From Cyanobacteria bacterium Co-bin13 (GTDB lineage: Bacteria > Cyanobacteriota > Cyanobacteriia > Phormidesmidales > Phormidesmidaceae): 5,403 nt of DNA. The position numbers and the translations under genes are program-made. Every line of letters starts with the position of its first letter. The stretch's first letter is position 1. The notes under the pieces were generated by a model. The model did not search any database. It saw nothing but the letters and a program-made list of their open reading frames with translations, and was not told the origin of the DNA. This document shows, piece after piece, positions 1 through 3,914 of the stretch. The stretch is from NCBI GenBank assembly GCA_014534385.1, contig JACVRP010000274.1, forward strand, positions 1 through 5,403, read 5' to 3'.

Positions 1-1897
1 GAGAAGGGGATGGGGTGGGTGGGGGAGATGGGGGCTTTTGAGGGGTTGGGGTAGCTTGGGTGGGGGGACGGATGCCGACTAGCTCTAGTTCTACTGAGCG
101 GTTGCCCTGCCACTCGTTTACTTTGAGCCTGTAGGCGATGTCTACTTGTTTGGGCAGGGGGCAGTACTCGCCCCAGCGCCATGCGATCGCTTTGATTTCG
201 CTGAGGGTGCCGTCGGGGTTGGTTTGAGCGACTCGCAGCTTTAGATGGTCGCGGCTGCGGCCTACGGTCTGCTGCTCTAGAACCTGTACGTTGGGTGTCC
301 AAAAAACGGGGTCGGAGTTTTCCATGCCGCAGGGGTGGAGCTGGTCTACCTGGTCATGGAGGGTCAGGGTCAGCTCTGAGAGGTCGGCCTGGACATCGAC
401 TCGCACTAGGGGCTTGAGGTGTTCGAGCTGGAGCTGCTGGCGGGCGTAGTTGACCAGGCGAGTCTTGACCTGGCGCAGACGCTTGGTCGCAAAGGAAAAT
501 CCGCCAGCAGCGTGGTGGCCGCCGAATTTATCCAGCAGATCGCTGCAGGCTTGCAGGGCTTCAAACACGTTGAACTCGGGAATGCCTCGGGCCGATCCTC
601 GAATCTCTTTTTGATCACTGTCTTCATAGGTGCCGATAAACACGGGCACCCCGTAGCGCTCTACTAAGCGAGAGGCAACGATGCCGATGACGCCGTGGTG
701 CCAGCCCGGTTGAACGATGACCAGCACTCGCTCCTGGGCAAAGTCGAGTTTACCCGCCTGCTGCTGGGCCTCGCACCAGGCGATGGCCTCCTGTTCAATC
801 TGCTGGCAGAGATCCTGACGGGTCTGGTTGATCTGCTCGCACTGAATTGCCCGCTCTAGCGCTACGCCAACATCTTCTGTGGTGAGCATTTCGATCACCA
901 CCTGGGGGTCACTCAGCCGCCCTACGGCGTTGATGCGAGGGCCAAGCCGAAACCCGATATGCTCCGGCTTGAGGGTTTTGTTTTGGTCGCTCAGGCCCGC
1001 TACCTGCACCAGCGCCTGCACTCCCAAAATTCGCGAGCGGGCCAGCAGCTTCAGCCCTCGGCGTACCCAGCGGCGGTTAACTCCCACTAGGGGGGCCAGA
1101 TCGGCAATCGTGCCCAGCGTGAACAGCTCCAGCAGGGGGCCTGTCAGATCCTGGGTTTTGCCTAGTGCCTGGGCCAAACAAATTGCCAGGATATAGGCTA
1201 CGCCGACTCCGGCAACACCCCGGTAGGGGGAAGTCTCGGTCAGCAGCTTGGGGTTGAGAATGGCGTTGGCGGGAGGCAGCTCGGGGGGAATGTCGTGGTG
1301 GTCGGTGACGATGACGGCTAGCCCCAGTTCGCGGGCACGGGCAATAGGCTTAACTGCCGAAATACCGTTATCCACGGTTAAAATGACGCCTACGCCCTCG
1401 GCATAAAACTCTTCTACGATGCGCTCATTGATGCCGTAGCCTTCGTTCATGCGGCTGGGAATGGCGTAGTCTACGTCTGCCCCTAAGAAGCGCAATGCCC
1501 GCAGCAGCAGCGCAGTGCTGGTCATGCCGTCGGCATCGTAGTCGCCGCAGATGGCGATCTTTTGTTGGGCTTCGATGGCATCGCTGAGCAGTTCGAGGCT
1601 GTAGGCCAGGTCAAGAAATTCCTCCAGCGGCGACGGCAGCTGCTGGCTTTCGGGCTCTAAAAATTCAATGGCCTGCTCAGGGGTACCCATGCCCCGGTTA
1701 ATCAGCACCTGGGCCAACAGGGGCGACAGCCCGGTTAGCTCAGCCAGCGACTGGACCACAGCCGGCTGAGCTTCAAAAAGCTGCCAGCGTTGCTGGGGTA
1801 TGCGTCTCTCTGACGTTGACGCAGGCGCTTCTACCGCCTGTTCGGACACAGACGGTGGATCTGGAGAGGCCGCATCGGAAGCAGGAAAATCAAGCAC
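1..1897 (-). CDS. recJ: Single-stranded-DNA-specific 5'-3' exonuclease RecJ (3' end of gene beyond window)
   Basis: RecJ degrades single-stranded DNA 5' to 3' in recombinational repair, mismatch repair and processing of stalled forks; it is cytosolic and Mn/Mg-dependent. I translated 632 codons without interruption. Metal-binding DHH motifs are all present: DYDADG at residues 119-124, the Asp of ILTVDNG at 176, DHH at 199-201 with downstream ILNPK, and TIADLAPL at 263-270. The DHHA1 half has GWHHGVIGIVASR at 398-410, GSARGIPEFN at 434-443 and GGHHAAGG at 459-466. The OB-like domain ends near residue 610. A Pro/Thr-rich tail then continues past the window edge, so the protein is longer than E. 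coli RecJ (577 residues). The start is a GTG at 1897: an in-frame TAG lies only four codons upstream (1907-1909), no ATG is available near it, and I see no clear Shine-Dalgarno. A second GTG at residue 17 is an alternative. The first 30 residues are low-complexity. A small exported-protein gene lies 69 bases upstream on the same strand. Confidence 0.97.
   Translation of the reverse strand, partial: MLDFPASDAASPDPPSVSEQAVEAPASTSERRIPQQRWQLFEAQPAVVQSLAELTGLSPLLAQVLINRGMGTPEQAIEFLEPESQQLPSPLEEFLDLAYSLELLSDAIEAQQKIAICGDYDADGMTSTALLLRALRFLGADVDYAIPSRMNEGYGINERIVEEFYAEGVGVILTVDNGISAVKPIARARELGLAVIVTDHHDIPPELPPANAILNPKLLTETSPYRGVAGVGVAYILAICLAQALGKTQDLTGPLLELFTLGTIADLAPLVGVNRRWVRRGLKLLARSRILGVQALVQVAGLSDQNKTLKPEHIGFRLGPRINAVGRLSDPQVVIEMLTTEDVGVALERAIQCEQINQTRQDLCQQIEQEAIAWCEAQQQAGKLDFAQERVLVIVQPGWHHGVIGIVASRLVERYGVPVFIGTYEDSDQKEIRGSARGIPEFNVFEALQACSDLLDKFGGHHAAGGFSFATKRLRQVKTRLVNYARQQLQLEHLKPLVRVDVQADLSELTLTLHDQVDQLHPCGMENSDPVFWTPNVQVLEQQTVGRSRDHLKLRVAQTNPDGTLSEIKAIAWRWGEYCPLPKQVDIAYRLKVNEWQGNRSVELELVGIRPPTQATPTPQKPPSPPPTPSPS
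6..67 (+). other. Cluster of nine G-tracts (potential G-quadruplex) antisense to the recJ tail
   Basis: The plus strand has G-runs of 3-6 at 6-9, 12-15, 17-19, 21-25, 30-34, 42-45, 48-51, 58-60 and 62-67. They are separated by loops of 2, 1, 1, 4, 7, 2, 6 and 1 bases. Every loop is within the usual 1-7 limit, so one or two intramolecular G-quadruplexes are possible. The G-rich strand is the template strand of recJ; the recJ mRNA itself is C-rich here. The coding reason is a run of CCN codons (Pro/Thr tail), so the G-runs may be only a by-product of protein composition. Structure formation is inferred, not shown. Confidence 0.6.
183..190. repeat. HIP1 octamer GCGATCGC
   Basis: This is a perfect palindromic HIP1 site inside recJ. 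HIP1 is highly over-represented in many cyanobacterial genomes and is the main lineage clue in this window. Confidence 0.85.
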
Positions 1898-1966
1898 TGA
1901 GACTAACTAGATCGCTTGAACTACTCAAGGCAACACCCTCAATCATAGATGTGTTTAGCCAAAAGT
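1898..1966. other. Short gap between the small exported-protein gene and recJ
   Basis: These 69 bases separate two minus-strand genes. No poly-T-tailed terminator is visible on the minus strand. The only structure is a weak 5-bp inverted repeat, CTTGA at 1915-1919 with TCAAG at 1925-1929. Lack of a terminator leaves co-transcription into recJ possible, but a separate recJ promoter in the gap cannot be excluded. Confidence 0.5.
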
Positions 1967-2392
1967 CTAGTAAATTATGACTCTGCCATCATTCTGAATG
2001 TAGATTGAACGATCGCTCAGCTGCCAGGGCAGGTCACGGATCTCGACTCTCAAGGTGCGATCGGCAGGCCGGAATAGATAGGCGCGGATGGGCTGCTCAG
2101 CCTCGCTCCAAAACCGAATGGCAATGTTGGGGGTTGTGCCCCAGTTAAAGCCGATGTTAGTAGTCTGTCCAGGGCGCAATGTTCGAGGCCCAATCAGCGG
2201 CACCTGTTCGACTGTAACGACCCGGCTGCTCTGATTGACAAACTCAACCTGCAGGCGTTCGCCCGGTGTAAATTGAATCTCGTCAGAGCGGCAGTTGGCC
2301 GTGCAGTTTTGAGCCTGTAGGGGTAGGGGTGCGCCTAGCAGGCTAGCTAGGACGACTGCCAGCCCCAAACCTGAGGTAAATCGACTGACCAT
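1967..2392 (-). CDS. Small exported protein of unknown function
   Basis: A 141-residue protein that I do not recognise as a named family. Residues 1-27 form a clear Sec signal peptide: a positive residue (Arg4), a hydrophobic core at about 9-20 (GLAVVLASLLGA), and a likely cleavage after Ala27 (LPLQA|QN). The mature part would be about 114 residues, probably periplasmic or extracellular. It has two cysteines near its new N-terminus (Cys30, Cys34, spacing CxxxC), too far from the cleavage site pattern for a lipobox. The rest alternates hydrophobic and polar residues with many turns (for example RLQVEFVN, SRVVTVEQVP, NIAIRFWS, RAYLFRP, TLRVEIRDL, RVIIY at the C-terminus), which suggests a small beta-sandwich. 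ATG at 2392 is the only usable start, since an in-frame stop lies at 2432-2434; no strong Shine-Dalgarno is seen. It lies 69 bases upstream of recJ on the same strand. Coding reality is well supported by the signal peptide and composition; function is unknown. Confidence 0.85.
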   Translation of the reverse strand: MVSRFTSGLGLAVVLASLLGAPLPLQAQNCTANCRSDEIQFTPGERLQVEFVNQSSRVVTVEQVPLIGPRTLRPGQTTNIGFNWGTTPNIAIRFWSEAEQPIRAYLFRPADRTLRVEIRDLPWQLSDRSIYIQNDGRVIIY

Positions 2393-2430
2393 AGAGTGTA
2401 CAGCGCTAACTTTTTGCTGGTTTAGCCTAC

Positions 2431-2450
2431 CCTATTGGGGTCCTAATGGG
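2431..2450. repeat. Tandem direct repeat CCTAWTGGG, 11-bp period
   Basis: CCTATTGGG at 2431-2439 and CCTAATGGG at 2442-2450 match at 8 of 9 positions and are offset by 11 bases, about one helical turn. They lie 40-60 bases upstream of the small exported-protein ATG (2392), where a regulator could bind. An operator role is inference only; with just two copies, chance is a real alternative. Confidence 0.3.
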
Positions 2451-2490
2451 ACATCGGTAAAAAATTGAAAACATTCTTCTGAGTCGCCGT

Positions 2491-2520
2491 TTACACTCAG
2501 CAAGTGGCTACAATTTATAC
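2491..2520 (+). promoter_or_regulatory. Candidate sigma-70-type promoter for the repeat-protein gene
   Basis: TTTACA (2491-2496) and TTTATA (2515-2520) are separated by 18 bases and resemble -35 and -10 boxes. Transcription would begin near 2527 and give a leader of about 165 bases carrying the stem-loop at 2534-2555. The -10 match is imperfect. A competing candidate is TTGATG (2673-2678), 16 bases, TGTAAT (2695-2700), which would overlap the ATG at 2694. Confidence 0.25.
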
Positions 2521-2533
2521 CCAAATGCAGAGA

Positions 2534-2555
2534 GGGGGAGCCCATTGCTACCCCC
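2534..2555 (+). other. Strong stem-loop in the leader of the repeat-protein gene
   Basis: GGGGG (2534-2538) plus AGC (2539-2541) pair with GCT (2547-2549) and CCCCC (2551-2555), leaving a CCATT loop and one bulged A at 2550: eight base pairs, six of them G-C. No T-tract follows directly on either strand, so it does not look like a complete intrinsic terminator. If transcription starts near 2527 the hairpin would lie at the very 5' end of the mRNA, where it could protect the transcript. That role is inference. Confidence 0.45.
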
Positions 2556-2682
2556 ATAATCGTCACCGGTGCCTAAAACACATAATTTTTCTGTCTGTCG
2601 CTTTACCTGAGCTGTGCTTTGCGGGAGATGATTGGCCCCATTTGCCGCATTCGCCACTGAGTCTGGGATGTGTTGATGTTCT

Positions 2683-2696
2683 AGGAAAAATTTATG
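2683..2696 (+). promoter_or_regulatory. Shine-Dalgarno (AGGA) and ATG followed at once by TAA
   Basis: AGGA at 2683-2686 stands seven bases before ATG at 2694-2696, ideal spacing for ribosome binding. The next codon (2697-2699) is TAA, so translation from this ATG would stop after one residue. Downstream, the same frame is open for 387 codons. This is the only ribosome-binding-like signal near the 5' end of that frame, which is why I take it as the ancestral start. Confidence 0.55.
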
Positions 2697-3863
2697 TAAT
2701 CTACCGACTTAGCAACACAGATCATAGATACGCCTGCAAGCCTTGCAGCGCCTGAGACGGCAGTTTCAGATTTCCTTAATTTAATTGAGACGAGTCTGAC
2801 GTTTAATCGAAGCTCGGATTTTCTAAACACCTACTCCATCCTGGGGCTGCTGGCGGGCTTTAGCCCGGATCTGGCCAACCAGACCGAGTCTTTTCTGGGT
2901 TCTACGGATGAGTGGCTAGGGCAGATTACGATTGACCAGGGTATTGTTACGGCGAATGTGGCCTTTCCTGAGGGACAGGTGCAGGAAACAGTGGATGTGC
3001 CAGCGGAGTTTAGGTATCTAGCTGAGCTAGGGGCGGCAACCAACGGCGCATTCAGCTTCAGTGAAGGACTGATTAGCGGCACAATCACGACGGGCGATAC
3101 CGGTGTGGACCTGGAGTCGGTTGACTTCATCACGCCCTTTAGCGAGCTAATTGAAGATGTCCTCTATGGGCTAGAGGGCACGTTTGAATTTTCGGGGGGC
3201 GCGATCGCACTCGACACCAACACCCCCTTTGGGGCCATTACCGGCTCGGTCGGGTTTGCCCAGGGCGCGCTGACGCTGGATCTGCTGACGCCCTTTGGTG
3301 CGATCGCAGGGTCAATCGACTTTACAGACGAGACGCTGATTCCCTTTGCGGTGGATGTTGCTACCGGACTGGGCATTCCTGTGTCGCTGCCCGGCGTGGT
3401 GGACTTCAATCAGGGCATTCTGGGGCTGTCTCTCTTTGGCCTTAACGACATTGTGCTGCCCCTAGAGAGCTTCTCTGGCACCGTCACCGTTGATGATGGT
3501 GTGGCCGCCTTTAGCATCGCGACGCCCTTTGGCAGCGTGCCTCTGGAGGTGGAGTTTGGCCCGCTGGCCAGCGAGGCCGCCGTTGAGTTTGTGCGCGACC
3601 TCTCCGGCAGCGGCACGATTACCAATGGCGTAATCGACAGCTTCATTGAAACGCCCTTTGGCAGCTTCGAGAGCACGGTCGATCTGGTCGATCTGGCCAA
3701 CCGAGCCGCCGACTTTGCCCAGCAGACCAGCGGCAGCATTGCCATTGCCGATGGCCTGGCCACGACTCTGCTCGATACGCCGGCTGGCCCGGTCAGCGAA
3801 GTCGTCGATCTCAGCAGCGCCGCTCAGTACCTCAGCACGCCGCTCGCGGGGCTGTTGGGCTAA
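2694..3863 (+). CDS. Acidic TPFG-repeat protein, unknown function; start disrupted by stop at codon 2
   Basis: I do not recognise this protein. From 2700 to the TAA at 3861-3863 the frame is open for 387 codons. The only canonical start codon within its first 87 codons is GTG 2958, with no Shine-Dalgarno; it falls inside the first repeat, so it is a poor start. I place the gene start at ATG 2694, although codon 2 is TAA. Residue numbers below count from that ATG. Residues 2-75 look helical, with no signal peptide. Residues 76-389 carry nine copies plus one degenerate copy of a motif Gly-x-hydrophobic-x-hydrophobic-x-polar/Gly-Gly, usually followed eight residues later by TPFG or a variant. 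Between motifs lie either short turns or stretches of about 20 residues that look helical (for example LASEAAVEFVRDLS). There are 52 acidic residues, four Arg, and no Lys, Cys or His. Such a composition fits an extracellular or calcium-binding setting, possibly type I export, but no RTX nonapeptide is visible. A recent pseudogene, a sequencing error or a non-canonical start are all possible. The gene is convergent with the monooxygenase gene, 51 bases away. Confidence 0.75.
3201..3208. repeat. HIP1 octamer GCGATCGC
   Basis: Perfect site inside the repeat-protein gene, read as Ala-Ile-Ala just after a GxhxhxxG motif. Confidence 0.85.
3300..3307. repeat. HIP1 octamer GCGATCGC
   Basis: Second perfect site in the repeat-protein gene, also read as Ala-Ile-Ala but placed after TPFG, so it is not a copy inherited with the repeat unit. 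Confidence 0.85.
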
Positions 3864-3881
3864 CCTCAGAGAACTGTCTGG

Positions 3882-3907
3882 GGGCGGCTACCGAGGGGTC
3901 GCCGCCC
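3882..3907. terminator. GC-rich hairpin between convergent genes (possible bidirectional terminator)
   Basis: GGGCGGC (3882-3888) pairs with GCCGCCC (3901-3907). Inside it ACC (3890-3892) pairs with GGT (3897-3899), leaving a GAGG tetraloop and one T/C mismatch. It lies 19 bases past the repeat-protein stop and 8 bases past the monooxygenase stop on the other strand, the right place for a shared terminator. No T-tract follows on either strand, so it is not a classical intrinsic terminator. Confidence 0.45.
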
Positions 3908-3914
3908 TATCCCT

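Larger units (their letters stand above)
2393..2693. other. Intergenic control region between divergent genes
   Basis: About 300 bases separate the minus-strand small exported-protein gene from the plus-strand repeat-protein gene. It is more A+T-rich than its flanks in places. It holds a tandem direct repeat (2431-2450), a weak plus-strand promoter candidate (2491-2520), a stem-loop (2534-2555), an 8-bp palindrome CACCGGTG (2564-2571), and a Shine-Dalgarno before the ATG at 2694. An open frame from GTG 2504 to 2755 lies here, but its product is compositionally implausible and it is not called. Confidence 0.6.
2919..3860 (+). repeat. Protein-level repeat array (GxhxhxxG ... TPFG)
   Basis: Motif first-Gly codons are at 2919, 3045, 3177, 3243, 3309 (degenerate, ends DE), 3393, 3477, 3606 and 3732; examples are GQITIDQG, GAFSFSEG, GSVGFAQG, GTVTVDDG and GSIAIADG. 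Spacings are 42, 44, 22, 22, 28, 28, 43 and 42 residues, so a basic unit of about 22 residues seems to be extended by a variable insert. Exactly eight residues after the closing Gly comes TPFG in units 3, 4, 7 and 8 (codons at 3222, 3288, 3522, 3651), TPAG in the last (3777) and FPEG in the first. In the second unit the element is displaced (TPFS at 3132). The DNA copies share only about 10-12 bases (ACGCCCTTTGG), so the array is old at the DNA level. Confidence 0.75.

Noticed and set aside
419..1196. Plus-strand open frames at 419-667 and 879-1196, and a minus-strand frame at 406-627
   Set aside because: All lie inside recJ, whose motifs are unmistakable in its own frame; these are shadow frames with low-complexity products.
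1915..1929. Inverted repeat CTTGA/TCAAG upstream of recJ as a terminator
   Set aside because: Only five base pairs, A-T rich, with no T-tract; too weak to call.
2490..2515. Pair of TTTACACT / GCTACAAT resembling HLR1 half-sites of the cyanobacterial RpaB regulator
   Set aside because: Known HLR1 half-sites are separated by about 2 bases; here the gap is 9 and both halves deviate, so the match is not convincing.
2693..2700. Frameshift rather than nonsense as the cause of the broken start
   Set aside because: No alternative ATG, GTG or TTG in either other frame reads into the repeat frame with a single plausible slip near 2700-2760; the substitution or alternative-start explanations need fewer assumptions.
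2504..2755. Plus-strand open frame from a GTG (83 codons) in the intergenic region
   Set aside because: No Shine-Dalgarno, irregular composition rich in His and Cys, no domain-like pattern, overlaps the leader and 5' end of the repeat gene in another frame, and contains the leader hairpin.
2831..3763. Minus-strand open frames at 2831-3133, 3164-3409 and 3410-3763
   Set aside because: They are antisense to the repeat-protein gene, rich in Ser/Pro/Val, and owe their openness to the regular codon pattern of the repeat on the other strand.
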